Positions 28,710 through 36,943 of a stretch of 64,000 nucleotides of DNA are shown here, in pieces. Numbering within the stretch: position 1 is the stretch's first letter; every line of letters begins with the position of its first letter. The position numbers and the translations under genes were made by a program. This DNA is from Tepidiforma thermophila (GTDB lineage: Bacteria > Chloroflexota > Dehalococcoidia > Tepidiformales > Tepidiformaceae): the NCBI RefSeq assembly GCF_002563855.1, contig NZ_PDJQ01000001.1, positions 2,666,001 through 2,730,000 of the forward strand, written 5' to 3'. The notes under the pieces are model-generated. The model had not been told where the DNA came from. It ran no database searches and saw only the letters and a list, made by a program, of their open reading frames with translations.

Positions 28710-29294
28710 ATGAGCGCAGATGCTGCGATGGGCTCGCGCGGGGCCGGCGGAGGTAACCGGCCGGCGTTCCGGCTGCACTATGCGTCATTCGAATCGCGGG
28801 TGGCGGCGGGCGCGCTCGATGTGCTCGTGCTGTTCATCATCGCGTCGCTGCTGGTGACGGCGGGTTCGCTCATCGTGCTCATTTCGTCGGATTTCGAACG
28901 GGTGGAGCCATCGTCGACGGCGCTGTCGGCGTTCTGGGTGTGTGTGGCGCTCATCCCGGTGGCCTTCCTGCTCTACTTTTTCATCGGGCTGGCATGGAAG
29001 GGGCAGACAGTCGGGGCGGCGGTCATGCAGCTGATGGTGGTGCGGTCGGACGGGCGGCCCCTGGGCGTGCTGGGGGCGATGGCGCGGGTGATCGGGCTGC
29101 TGGCGTACGTCCTTCTTGCCGGCATCGGAATTGTCGGGGCATACGCGCTCCGGGAGTCGACGGTGGCGGCCGGGGCGGTGCTCGGCGGCGCGCTGGTGCT
29201 GGCAGCGCTGGGGATCCTGTGGGCGGCATTTGACCGGCACCGGCGGACGCTGCACGACCGGCTGGCCGGGACGATTGTGGTGCGGCTGGTGTGA
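28710..29294 (+). CDS. RDD family membrane protein
   Basis: The 194-aa product has four predicted membrane helices and the RDD pattern: a first helix preceded by FESRVAAGALDVLVLFIIAS (R and D), and a third helix region with GLAWKGQTVGAAVMQLMVVR, the usual (G)xTxGk..m.l.v loop. A C-terminal RRTLHDRLAGTIVVRL closes the family signature. RDD proteins may act as cation transporters or accessory proteins; the role here is unknown. Its stop overlaps the next gene by 4 nt. Confidence 0.85.
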   Translation: MSADAAMGSRGAGGGNRPAFRLHYASFESRVAAGALDVLVLFIIASLLVTAGSLIVLISSDFERVEPSSTALSAFWVCVALIPVAFLLYFFIGLAWKGQTVGAAVMQLMVVRSDGRPLGVLGAMARVIGLLAYVLLAGIGIVGAYALRESTVAAGAVLGGALVLAALGILWAAFDRHRRTLHDRLAGTIVVRLV

Positions 29295-30199
29295 GCACCG
29301 GCGACACGTTCGAGGAGGGTGCGGCCGGGCTTTCGGCCCGGGAGCGGGTCTTTGCACAGGTCGGGGGGACGGGCGAAGGCCGACGGTCGCTGGTGGCGGT
29401 GCTGCTGGCGCTGGCGGCGTTCGGGATGGTGCTGAGCACGAGCGCCTGGCAGGTGACGGCGGAGTCGACGGCGGTGCCGATGCTGCGGGCGGCCATTGCG
29501 AGCCTGACGGATATCGACGCGTTCATTGCGGAGCATGGTGCGGAGCTGCGCGAGGAGGCAGCGCGGACCGAGGGATCCCTCGAGCCGGCGGGATATGCGC
29601 TGCCCGTGGTGCTGGAGGCGCAGGAGGTTCGGACAGCCACCGATGGCGATCTGCGGGCGATGCTGCTCGACCGCTCGGCGGCGCTGGTGTACGCGGAAGG
29701 GCTAGGCGCGTTCGACCGGACCGGGGACCAGCGGATTGACCGGCTTTCGCTGGTGGGGCTCCTGGAGCTGGGTGCTGGGCAACTCTCGGGGCCGCTGCAC
29801 ACGCGGGCGGGGGTGGCTGCGGCAACGCTGGCGGTCGCGACGGCGCTCTTGGGGGCGCTGCTGGCGAGCCTAAGCGAGGGATGGAGCCGGATGCGGGCGC
29901 CGGCGGCAGCGATGGCGCTCGGGGGCGTGGGTGCGGCTGCGGTGAGCTTCGCCTTCTGGGCGGCCGCCGGGCAGGTGGGCGGCAGCGACCCGTTCGTGGC
30001 GGACCTGAGGACCATCGCGCAGGCCGGGTTTGCGGCGGGGACGCGGAACGGCGCGTTCGTGGCGGGGGCGGGGCTGGCGGCGGTGGTTGCCTCATGGGTG
30101 CTGGAGTACGCCGAGCGGCGGACCTTCGCCGGGGAGGAGACGGGGGGTGCGGATGGGTTCCGAGCGGGGTATGCCGACGAGGAGCGGGACGCGGGGTAG
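29291..30199 (+). CDS. Membrane protein of unknown function
   Basis: The 302-aa product starts with GTG overlapping the RDD stop (GTGA), so it is coupled to it. A first membrane helix lies near 33-55 (LVAVLLALAAFGMVL). About 110 residues of outside or inside soluble sequence follow (LREEAARTEGSLEPAGYALP, LDRSAALVYAEGLGAFDRTG). Three more helices lie near 172-193, 203-227 and 248-272. The C-terminus is acidic. I do not recognise the family. Partnership with the RDD protein is inferred from the overlap. Confidence 0.65.
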   Translation: MSTGDTFEEGAAGLSARERVFAQVGGTGEGRRSLVAVLLALAAFGMVLSTSAWQVTAESTAVPMLRAAIASLTDIDAFIAEHGAELREEAARTEGSLEPAGYALPVVLEAQEVRTATDGDLRAMLLDRSAALVYAEGLGAFDRTGDQRIDRLSLVGLLELGAGQLSGPLHTRAGVAAATLAVATALLGALLASLSEGWSRMRAPAAAMALGGVGAAAVSFAFWAAAGQVGGSDPFVADLRTIAQAGFAAGTRNGAFVAGAGLAAVVASWVLEYAERRTFAGEETGGADGFRAGYADEERDAG

Positions 30200-30267
30200 C
30201 GCCCGGGTTTTGCGGGCGAGGGCGGGAGCGGCCAGAATGCGGGGGCACCTGTCGTGGAGGAGACCCT

Positions 30268-31059
30268 GTGGAATTTTGCCGCTACGAGAAGAAGGGCCAT
30301 GTCGTGACGATCACGATCACCAGGCCGGAAGTCATGAATGCGCTGCACCCGCCAGCGAGCCGGGAGCTGGATGCGGCGTGGGACCAGTTCGCCGCGGATG
30401 ATGACGCCTGGGTGGCCGTGCTGACGGGTGAGGGCGACCGCGCGTTTTCGGCGGGGAACGACCTGAAGTACACGGCGGAGATGTCGCGGCTGCCGAAGGA
30501 GCAGCGGCCGGACCTTTCGTGGCCGAAGGGCGGGTTCGGCGGGATTACGAACCGGTTCGACCTGTTCAAACCGATCATTGCGCGGGTGAACGGCTTCGCG
30601 CTGGGCGGCGGGCTGGAGATGGCGCTGGCGTGCGACATCATTGTGGCGGCGGAACACGCGGAACTCGGGCTGCCGGAGCCGCGACGGGGGTTGATCGCAG
30701 GGGCGCTCGGTGTGCACCGGCTGCCGCGGCAGATCCCGCTAAAGATGGCGATGGGCTACATGCTGACGGGACGGCATATCCCTGCCCGGCGGGCCGCTGA
30801 GCTGGGGCTGGTGAACGAGGTGGTGCCGCTGCACGAACTGGACGGTGCGGTTGAACGATGGGTGGAGGATATCCTGCGGTGCGCTCCGCTTTCGGTGCGG
30901 GCGACCAAGGAGGCGGCGATGCGGGGGCTGCACCTGAGTCTCGAAGTGGCGGCGGCGCAGCGGTATGAGTGGGAGATGCGGCGCCGGACGAGCGAGGATG
31001 CGCTGGAAGGGCCGCGGGCGTTCGCGGAGAAGCGGGCGCCGCAGTGGAAGGGGCGGTAG
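30268..31059 (+). CDS. Enoyl-CoA hydratase/isomerase family protein
   Basis: The 263-aa product has the crotonase fold signatures: ITITRPEVMNALHPPASREL, the CoA-binding oxyanion-hole segment GDRAFSAGNDLKYTAEM, RVNGFALGGGLEMALACDII and the catalytic-loop PEPRRGLIAGALGVHRLPR. A glutamate in PEPRRG is at the position of a catalytic residue in hydratases. Start at GTG 30268 is supported by GGAGGAG ten bases before. The substrate cannot be defined; fatty-acid or branched-chain degradation is usual. Confidence 0.87.
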   Translation: MEFCRYEKKGHVVTITITRPEVMNALHPPASRELDAAWDQFAADDDAWVAVLTGEGDRAFSAGNDLKYTAEMSRLPKEQRPDLSWPKGGFGGITNRFDLFKPIIARVNGFALGGGLEMALACDIIVAAEHAELGLPEPRRGLIAGALGVHRLPRQIPLKMAMGYMLTGRHIPARRAAELGLVNEVVPLHELDGAVERWVEDILRCAPLSVRATKEAAMRGLHLSLEVAAAQRYEWEMRRRTSEDALEGPRAFAEKRAPQWKGR

Positions 31060-31065
31060 CCGGGC

Positions 31066-31839
31066 TCAGCCGGGGTAGCGAGCGGCGAAGTCGGCCTCGC
31101 CGAGGCGGGCGCCGAACCGCCGCTCGCTGACCGCGAGCTCCATGCGGGTGAGCTGGGCGAGGCCCTTGCGCGTATCGCTGGCGACGCGGGCGCGGTCCTG
31201 CGACTTGAGGCGGCGTTTGAAGAGCCAGTACGTGAACGCCTTCCAGTCGCCGAGGGAGACATCGCCGCTGATGAGGACGCCGGTCTCTTCGTAGTGGAGC
31301 GCGAGGAGTTCGTCGCGGGATTTGCCGTAGATGCGCTGGTACATGGTCTCGTCGACGCGCTGGTCGAAGCCCCAGACGCGGCTGCGGATCTCTTTGTGGA
31401 TTTCCTCTTCGACGGAGAGCTGGAGGGCCTCTTCGACGAGGACGCCGTAGAGGTAGTTGAGGTGGGCGGAGTACTTGGCGGGGCCGATGCGGCGGGCGAA
31501 CTCTTCGTCGTCGATGTCGACGTCGGCGGGCCACTGGTTGTGCCAGAGGAGGGCATCGCGTTCGGCGGCAGGAACGAGGTCGGCGGCGTCGTCAAGGAGG
31601 CGCTCAGCGAGGAGGAGCCAGTCGAATGCTTCGCCGGCGATCAGGTAGCGGTAGCAGCGGCCGCGGACGACTTCCTCCGGGAGGCGCCAGCGGGCGACGG
31701 CGTCGAGGAGGGCTTCGAACCAGTGCTTGCCGTCGAGGATGGCCTGGCGCATGCGCAGGACGATCTCGTCCGGTGCGGGGAGGCGCGCCTCGTCGATGTC
31801 ACCTTCGAGGACGGGGATGGGGCCGCCGGAAGTGGACAT
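31066..31839 (-). CDS. Conserved-looking protein of unknown function
   Basis: The 257-aa product is soluble, mostly helical and acidic, with many aromatic residues (GKHWFEALLDAVARW, YRYLIAGEAFDWLLLAERLL, KYSAHLNYLYGVLVEEALQL, RSRVWGFDQRVDETMYQRIY). No nucleotide-binding, metal or membrane motif is visible. ATG 31837-31839 is preferred to an in-frame ATG 18 nt upstream because TACCAT ends 8 nt before it in the leaderless-promoter arrangement seen for neighbours. It is convergent with the enoyl-CoA hydratase gene. I cannot assign a function. Confidence 0.65.
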   Translation of the reverse strand: MSTSGGPIPVLEGDIDEARLPAPDEIVLRMRQAILDGKHWFEALLDAVARWRLPEEVVRGRCYRYLIAGEAFDWLLLAERLLDDAADLVPAAERDALLWHNQWPADVDIDDEEFARRIGPAKYSAHLNYLYGVLVEEALQLSVEEEIHKEIRSRVWGFDQRVDETMYQRIYGKSRDELLALHYEETGVLISGDVSLGDWKAFTYWLFKRRLKSQDRARVASDTRKGLAQLTRMELAVSERRFGARLGEADFAARYPG

Positions 31840-31847
31840 ATGCGGAG

Positions 31848-31853
31848 ATGGTA
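31848..31853 (-). promoter_or_regulatory. -10 element of the 31066-31839 gene (leaderless type)
   Basis: The minus strand reads TACCAT ending 8 nt before the chosen ATG at 31839; the spacer CTCCGCAT carries no ribosome binding site. Confidence 0.35.
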
Positions 31854-31878
31854 GCACGGGGCGGCGGCAGGCCCGAGG

Positions 31879-32289
31879 TCAGGCGCCGCGCCAGATTTTG
31901 CGGCGGTCCCAGCAGCGGGCGCAGACGGAGGCGGGGCGTTCGACGGTGACCCACCCCTGCCGGAAGGGGTACATCCGTTCACGGACGTGGAGTGAACAGA
32001 AGTGGCCGCGGCAAAGGGAGCACTCGTGGGCGGGATGCGGGGTGCAGCCTTCGATGCCGCAGAGGCCGGCCTGGTTGCGGGTGAGCACGGCGCGGCGGTA
32101 GGACTGGTAAGCGACGAGGTCGTCGCGCTTGGCGCGGCAGCGGGCGGAGGTGCAAACGGCCTCGTGGCCTTCCCGGTAGTAGGTGTGGCGAGCGCAGAAG
32201 GGTTTCCCGCAGTAGACGCAGGTTTCTTCGGCGGGGCTGTTGCAGCGGGAGAAGCGGCCACCGAGGCGGCAGCGCTGGCCGACGAGCAT
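31879..32289 (-). CDS. Cys/His-rich zinc-finger protein of unknown function
   Basis: The 136-aa product is packed with probable zinc ligands: RCNSPAEETCVYCGKPFCAR-HTYYREGHEAVC near the N-terminus, then HPAHECSLCRGHFCSLHV and CARCWDRRKIW at the C-terminus. The pattern resembles two AN1/B-box-like cross-brace fingers. The start ATG 32287-32289 is supported by GGTGATC just upstream, which matches the 3' part of a strong ribosome binding site. A longer same-frame reading upstream is antisense-type sequence over the next gene. Function is unknown. Confidence 0.65.
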   Translation of the reverse strand: MLVGQRCRLGGRFSRCNSPAEETCVYCGKPFCARHTYYREGHEAVCTSARCRAKRDDLVAYQSYRRAVLTRNQAGLCGIEGCTPHPAHECSLCRGHFCSLHVRERMYPFRQGWVTVERPASVCARCWDRRKIWRGA

Positions 32290-32344
32290 GCCGATCACCG
32301 CACAGGGGAGGTGGAACCATGGTGCGGCGGGCCCGGGCGGCCGG

Positions 32345-33322
32345 TCAATCGGGGAGCCAGAGGCAGGCACCGGGACCTTCGGCGGCGGTGTAGCGGGCGG
32401 CGACCCGCCAGGATGCGGTCTCGAAGATGGTAATGCGGCCCTCGGCGTTGGAGACGACGGCGAGGTAGGCGCCGGAGGGGGAGCGGCAGAGCCCATCGGG
32501 GCGGGCCGGTACGTCGAGGCGGCGGAGGATGGCGCGGCGCTCGGCATCGACGATGGCGACCTGGTCGGCCTCCTGGAGGGCGACGGCGATGGTGCGCTCA
32601 TCGAGGGGGAGGAGGCGCACCGGCCCGCCGCCGAGGGGAATGTCGGCGACCGGCTCGAGGGAGAGCGGACGGAGGAGGTGGAGGGTGCCGTCGAGGTAGG
32701 CGGCTGCCGCGACGATGCCGGGGAGCGCGGCGAGCGCCTCGGGCAGGCGGCCGACGGATGCCACGGTGCCCCCTGCGGGGCGGACGGTTTCGACGCGGTC
32801 GGCGCGGGCGGCGGCAACGTGGGGGACGCCCCCGGCGAGCACCACGATGTGAGGCGTGGCGCCGGTGGGCCAGCGGTCGATTTCGGCCAGGGTTGCCACG
32901 TCGAGCGCGACAAGCTCGTCGGCGGCATCGAGGCCCACGTAGAGGACGCGCTGGGCAGGGTCGAAGGCGAGCCCGTGGGGCTGGCCAGGCAGCTGGACGA
33001 GGCGGAGGAGGCCCGGCGCGCGGGGGTCGACCTCGGCGAGGAGGCCGGCACGGGGGAGCGTGGCGTAGAGGCGGCCGTTGGCCTCGACCAGCTCGTGGGG
33101 GGCGCCGGGCAGGGCGAGGGTCCGGGACGTGCCGGCGGAGAGGCTGCGAAGTTCGAGCAGGTCGGCGCGAAGGCTGGCGACAACGAGAGTGCCCTCCGAT
33201 GGGGGAGGGACAGCGGGCTGGCGCTGTGCCTGCCGGGAGAACGCCAGGATCGCCAGGAGCATCACCGGGAGGACGGCGAGGCTGGCGAAGCGGTTCAAAC
33301 GGACGATAGAGGTGCGGGTCAT
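32345..33322 (-). CDS. YncE-like beta-propeller protein, membrane-anchored or secreted
   Basis: The 325-aa product has a hydrophobic N-terminal segment (LAVLPVMLLAILAF, residues 14-28) that could be a signal peptide or anchor. The rest is repeated beta blades of about 40 residues (HGLAFDPAQRVLYVGLDAAD, VAIVDAERRAILRRLDVPA, DGLCRSPSGAYLAVVSN), as in YVTN/YncE propellers. No active site is evident; such proteins usually bind partners or ligands outside the membrane. Its start codon is only 11 nt from a strong hairpin at the end of the flagellar operon. Confidence 0.7.
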   Translation of the reverse strand: MTRTSIVRLNRFASLAVLPVMLLAILAFSRQAQRQPAVPPPSEGTLVVASLRADLLELRSLSAGTSRTLALPGAPHELVEANGRLYATLPRAGLLAEVDPRAPGLLRLVQLPGQPHGLAFDPAQRVLYVGLDAADELVALDVATLAEIDRWPTGATPHIVVLAGGVPHVAAARADRVETVRPAGGTVASVGRLPEALAALPGIVAAAAYLDGTLHLLRPLSLEPVADIPLGGGPVRLLPLDERTIAVALQEADQVAIVDAERRAILRRLDVPARPDGLCRSPSGAYLAVVSNAEGRITIFETASWRVAARYTAAEGPGACLWLPD

Positions 33323-33333
33323 GGGCTGGAGGC

Positions 33334-33366
33334 GGCCGGGGGCGGGGAGCAGGGCCGCCCCCGGCC
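33334..33366 (-). terminator. Strong hairpin after flgE
   Basis: A perfect 12-bp inverted repeat (GGCCGGGGGCGG / CCGCCCCCGGCC, 9-nt loop) begins 10 nt beyond the flgE stop. There is no T-run, so it may be a weak terminator or a processing/stability element marking the end of the flagellar transcript. Confidence 0.45.
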
Positions 33367-33376
33367 GGAGCGAGGG

Positions 33377-34660
33377 TTAGCGGATGATGTTGACGAGGTC
33401 CTGGAGCATCTGGTCGCCGGCGGTGATGACGCGGGAAGAGGACTGGAAGCCGCGCTGGGCGAGGATGACGGATGTGAACTGCTGGGCGAGGTCGACGTTG
33501 GAGGATTCGAGGGTGCCGGTGGAGACGGAGCCGCGGCCGTTGGTGTTGGGCTGGCCGATGATCGGCTCGCCGGAGTTGGCGCTGGGGGCCCAGAGGTTCT
33601 GGCCGAGGCGCTGCAGGCCCCCGGGGTTGGTGAAGGCAGCCAGGGCGAGCTGGCCGATGATCTGGTTGGCGCCGTTGGAGTAGATGCCCGTGATTTCGCC
33701 GGTGGAGCCGACGGCGAAGGAGACGAGCGCGCCGGCGGGGGCGCCGTCCTGGCTGGAGACGTTGAGCTGGCTGGCGCCGGCGAACTGGGTAAGGGCGGAG
33801 AAGTCGATATCGAAGGCGAGCGGCGTCGCGGCACCGCTGGGAAGGGTGGGCAGGGAGAAGTTCAGGATGCCGTTGGCCGGGGCCTGGACGGCGCCGGTGG
33901 TGTTGTTGAAGACGATCTGGCCGGGCGTGGGCGTGACCTGTTGCTCGGCCGTGAGCGGGTTCCCATCGTGGTCGTAGAAGGCGAAGACGTCCCAGGTGTT
34001 GGCCGCGGAGTTCTTGCGGAATTCGAGGTTGAGGGTGATGGCGTTGCCGAGGGAGTCGTAGACGGTGAGGGTGGACTGGACGAGGCCGGTGGCCGGCGGG
34101 CCGGCGTTGTAGGTGGGGGTGCCGGCATCGAGGTTGCCGGCCATGACGACTTCGCTGGTGACGCGGGCGCTGATGCGGGTGCCGAAGGGGATGGAGAGGG
34201 GAACGAGAGGGCCGTCGACGTCGATGACGCCGGAGGCATCGGCGCGCCAGCCCATGACCTTGAGGCCGGTGACCGGGTTGACGAGGTTACCGGCGACATC
34301 GATATCGAAGGCGCCGTCGCGGGTGTAGTAGTTGCGGGAGCCATCGGAGACGACGAAGAAGCCGTCGCCCTGGATGGCGAAGTCGGTGAGCTTGCCGGTG
34401 CTCTGGAGGGAGCCCTGGGTCATGATGTTGTCGATGCCGCCGAGCTGCATGCCCAGGCCGATCTGTGCGGGGTTCATGCCGCCGCGGCCGCCCTGGGGGC
34501 TGCTGGCGCCGCGGATGGTCTGGCCGAGGATGTCCTGGAAGGTGACGCGGGAGGACTTGAAGGCGATGGTGTTGACATTGGCGATGTTGTTGCCGACGAC
34601 GTCCATGAAGGCCATGTGGTTCTTCATGCCGGAGATGGCGGAGAAGAGTGCTCGCATCAT
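33377..34660 (-). CDS. flgE: Flagellar hook protein FlgE
   Basis: Builds the flagellar hook. The 427-aa product has the N-terminal rod/hook signature (MRALFSAISGMKNHMAFMDV, VGNNIANVNTIAFKSSRVTF, QDILGQT), the FlgE segment FAIQGDGFFVVSDGSRNYYT-RDGAF, a middle domain (VYDSLGNAITLNLEFRKN) and the C-terminal coiled segment SNVDLAQQFTSVILAQRGFQ-SSSRVITAGDQMLQDLVNI. Two adjacent ATG codons (34658-34660, 34655-34657) are possible starts. It is the last gene of the flagellar operon here. Length is in the usual range for a short hook protein. Confidence 0.95.
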   Translation of the reverse strand: MMRALFSAISGMKNHMAFMDVVGNNIANVNTIAFKSSRVTFQDILGQTIRGASSPQGGRGGMNPAQIGLGMQLGGIDNIMTQGSLQSTGKLTDFAIQGDGFFVVSDGSRNYYTRDGAFDIDVAGNLVNPVTGLKVMGWRADASGVIDVDGPLVPLSIPFGTRISARVTSEVVMAGNLDAGTPTYNAGPPATGLVQSTLTVYDSLGNAITLNLEFRKNSAANTWDVFAFYDHDGNPLTAEQQVTPTPGQIVFNNTTGAVQAPANGILNFSLPTLPSGAATPLAFDIDFSALTQFAGASQLNVSSQDGAPAGALVSFAVGSTGEITGIYSNGANQIIGQLALAAFTNPGGLQRLGQNLWAPSANSGEPIIGQPNTNGRGSVSTGTLESSNVDLAQQFTSVILAQRGFQSSSRVITAGDQMLQDLVNIIR

Positions 34661-34745
34661 GGTGGGTACTCGATCCTTTCTGTGCCGTTGCTGGTGAGGT
34701 GGCGGTGCGGATCGGGCCTCCGACGAGCGGACCGGCCCGGAGCTG

Positions 34746-35127
34746 CTAGGCGATGACGACGGAATCGATGTTCGTGAAGACGTGCTCCTTTCCACGGGTG
34801 GTGTCGAGGGCGGTGACCACGGTTCGACCGGGGACATCGACGATGACGGCGAGGTTGTCGAGCATGACGACGGTGCTGCGGGCGCCCTTGCCGGCGGCGC
34901 GGTCGATGGCGGATTCGAGACGCTGGAGCTTCGGGGCATCGAGGGCGAGTTCGCGCCGTTCGATGCGCTTTGCGGCGTGGCCGGAGAGCGCGACGCGGGT
35001 GCTGGCGCGCTGGAGGAGGTCGGCGAAGGCGGGGCCGCCTTGCGGTGCCGCGGCGGGGGCCGGCGCGGCGGGGCGGGGCAGGGCGGGGCAGGGCGGCGGG
35101 GCCGATGGGGGCGGTGCGGTCGATCAT
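34746..35127 (-). pseudogene. Flagellar operon protein (flg_new/TIGR02530-like), frameshifted
   Basis: Between flgD and flgE most monoderm flagellar operons encode a ~120-aa protein of the TIGR02530 family. Its conserved sequence is present here: FADLLQRASTRVALSGHAAK, RIERRELALDAPKLQRLESA, IDRAAGKGARSTVVMLDNLA, VITAL-type TVVTALDTTRGKEHVFTNID. That frame has no ATG, GTG or TTG before it and opens directly after the flgD stop. The natural start is ATG 35125-35127, overlapping that stop, but it reads one frame off. A perfect 10-bp tandem duplication (35071-35090) lies between. Removing one copy joins the two into a clean 123-aa protein. So the gene is broken by replication slippage, phase-variable, or affected by a sequence error. 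Confidence 0.8.
35071..35096. repeat. 10-bp tandem repeat, 2.6 copies, inside the flagellar gene
   Basis: GGGCGGGGCA occurs twice in direct succession (35071-35080 and 35081-35090), followed by a partial copy GGGCGG. Since 10 is not a multiple of 3, each gain or loss of a unit switches the reading frame of the flagellar operon gene. Confidence 0.9.
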
Positions 35128-35681
35128 GGCTGCTGCACCTGGCTGACGGTGAAGAGGTCGAGGACTTTGCCGCCGACGTAGAGGAAGGGGATGCCGGAGC
35201 TATCCATGACGACCTTTTCGACGACGCCGGTGACCTCATTCCCGGCGTTGGGGAGGTCGGCAGCGGCAGCGACGACGCGCTCGTCTTCATTGACAGCGAC
35301 GCGCTCGGGCGAGGTGAGCTTTGCGAAGGGGCGCCCGAACTTTTCGCGAGCGACGAGGTCGCGGGTGATGGCGATGGCATCGACCTGGCGGCCGGTGACG
35401 GTTTTGCCGATGAGGCCGGCGGCGCTGGTGAGCTCGGCGAGGCCCTGGAGCGCCTTCATACCCGAAGCGACGGCGCGCATCTGGTTGAGGGCTTCGAACT
35501 GGGCCATCTGGGCCATCCAGTCGGAGTCCTTCTGGGGCTCGAGGGGGTTTTGGTTGCGCATCTGGGCGATGATGAGCTTCATGAAGTCGACCTGGCCGAG
35601 CTCATTGGAGGGCGCGCCCGTGGAGGGCGTGTAGGTCGCGTTCTTGAGGCCGGTGACGGGGTCGATCTGCAGGCCGGGCAT
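35124..35681 (-). CDS. flgD: Flagellar hook assembly scaffold FlgD
   Basis: Caps the growing hook. The 185-aa product has the FlgD N-terminal signature: LGQVDFMKLIIAQMRNQNPL-EPQKDSDWMAQMAQFEALNQ, then LTSAAGLIGKTVTG. It is short: the tudor/FnIII domains present in longer FlgD proteins appear reduced to one small beta region (GVVEKVVMDSSGIPFLYVGG). It follows the FliK-like gene by 14 nt and its stop overlaps the start of the next, frameshifted gene. Confidence 0.92.
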   Translation of the reverse strand: MPGLQIDPVTGLKNATYTPSTGAPSNELGQVDFMKLIIAQMRNQNPLEPQKDSDWMAQMAQFEALNQMRAVASGMKALQGLAELTSAAGLIGKTVTGRQVDAIAITRDLVAREKFGRPFAKLTSPERVAVNEDERVVAAAADLPNAGNEVTGVVEKVVMDSSGIPFLYVGGKVLDLFTVSQVQQP

Positions 35682-35695
35682 CGGTCGGGTGCCTC

Positions 35696-36943
35696 CTAGA
35701 CGCGGTAGATGAGCGAGCCGTCGGGGTTGTAGGCGGCGCGCAGGCGGTGGTGGCGGGCTGCGGCAGCCGGGTCTTCGATACCGAGCAGAGCAGCGAACTC
35801 GCCCTTCGCGGGCGGCTGCTGGCGAGGGCGGACCTCCTCCCAGCCGCCGCTATCGCCCTGGCGGGCGCCAAGGCCGACGCTCAGCCCTTCGAGGCTCATG
35901 CCGCGCTGGCCGAGGAGGGCGGAGAGGTCGGCGGCGGCATCGCGAAGGAGGGCGACGGCCTCGGGGGTCTCGGCGTGGATATCGAGGTGGACGGCTTCGT
36001 GGCGGGCGGTGAGGCGGATGGTGATTTCGCCAAGCCCGGCGGGTTCGAGGCGGATGCGGGCCTCGCCGCCACCGTCTTCGACCCGTTCGATGACGGCGGT
36101 CGCGACGGCGTCGAGGTTAGTGATGGCGGGCGGCGCAGGAGGCGGGGGATCGGCTGGGGGCAGCGCGGCGCCCTGGGGGGAGGACGTTTCGCTGAGCTGG
36201 CCGACCGCGGACCCGGCGGCAGCGTGGGCGATGGCCGGTTCGGCGGCGCGCGGCAGCGGGCGGTCGGCGGGGCGGCGGGCATCGCGGACGGCGATGCCGG
36301 GCGGGAGGGCCGGTTCGGATCCCGGTGCGGCGTTCCCGACGGTGCGGACCACGCCTTTGGGGGATTCGGCGGGGAGGCCGGCCGGGGGTTCGGCGACCGC
36401 CCGGGGCGCTGCCGGCTCAGCGGACGGGGCGTCGGCCCGGGAGCCGGCGACAGGGTCAGCTTCCGGGGCCGCAGCCGGGTCGGCGGGGGCTTCGGCTGGC
36501 ACGGCATCGGCCGAGGCGAGGGGCGACTCGGCTTCTGCTGGAGCGTCGGCACCGCCCGGCGCTTCGGGGGCGAGCATGGCGGGCGCCACGGCAGCGGGAG
36601 CGGCATCGGCCGGGAGCGCGGGCGACGGCGCCGGGACAGGCGAGGCGTCCGTTCCGTCCGGGGCGGCGGAAGGTCCGCCCGCGGGCAGCGCCTGGGCGGG
36701 GAGGACAGGAACCGGAACAAGTGCGAGCGCCGGCAGGAGATCGGCCCCGCTCTCGCGGCGCGGCGGCGGCGGCGGGAGGGCGGATTCGGACCGGCTCTCG
36801 CCGGCGGCGGCACCGGCGTCCCCGGCGATGGCCGCGAGGAGGGCGCCGAAGAGGTCGCCGGCGGCTGCGGTGCCGGTACCGCCGGCCTGGGCGGAACCGG
36901 CGAGTTCGAGCGGTGCGGGCTGGAGTTCGACGACGAGTCCCAT
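35696..36943 (-). CDS. fliK: Flagellar hook-length control protein FliK-like
   Basis: The 415-aa product has a long Ala/Pro-rich central stretch (about residues 40-270) between a short N-terminus and a C-terminal domain of the Flg_hook type: EARIRLEPAGLGEITIRLTA, VHLDIHAETPEAVALLRDAA, LSALLGQRGMSLEGLSVGL. This ruler-plus-switch layout is that of FliK, which measures the hook and triggers the export switch. The disordered ruler is extreme in alanine and proline. It starts next to the fliE stop and precedes flgD. Confidence 0.88.
   Translation of the reverse strand: MGLVVELQPAPLELAGSAQAGGTGTAAAGDLFGALLAAIAGDAGAAAGESRSESALPPPPPRRESGADLLPALALVPVPVLPAQALPAGGPSAAPDGTDASPVPAPSPALPADAAPAAVAPAMLAPEAPGGADAPAEAESPLASADAVPAEAPADPAAAPEADPVAGSRADAPSAEPAAPRAVAEPPAGLPAESPKGVVRTVGNAAPGSEPALPPGIAVRDARRPADRPLPRAAEPAIAHAAAGSAVGQLSETSSPQGAALPPADPPPPAPPAITNLDAVATAVIERVEDGGGEARIRLEPAGLGEITIRLTARHEAVHLDIHAETPEAVALLRDAAADLSALLGQRGMSLEGLSVGLGARQGDSGGWEEVRPRQQPPAKGEFAALLGIEDPAAAARHHRLRAAYNPDGSLIYRV

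Noticed and set aside
29881-30267. Longer N-terminus for the enoyl-CoA hydratase
   Set aside because: The upstream in-frame stretch overlaps the preceding membrane protein gene in another frame and lacks crotonase similarity. A strong ribosome binding site precedes GTG 30268.
34657-35127. The ATG-frame reading from 35127 as a genuine Arg/Pro-rich protein
   Set aside because: The conserved flagellar sequence lies in the other frame. The ATG frame is arginine-rich noise and runs into the flgE start.
34746-35127. Programmed ribosomal frameshifting as explanation of the flagellar gene
   Set aside because: No slippery heptamer or downstream stem of the usual type is visible, while the 10-bp duplication accounts exactly for the shift.
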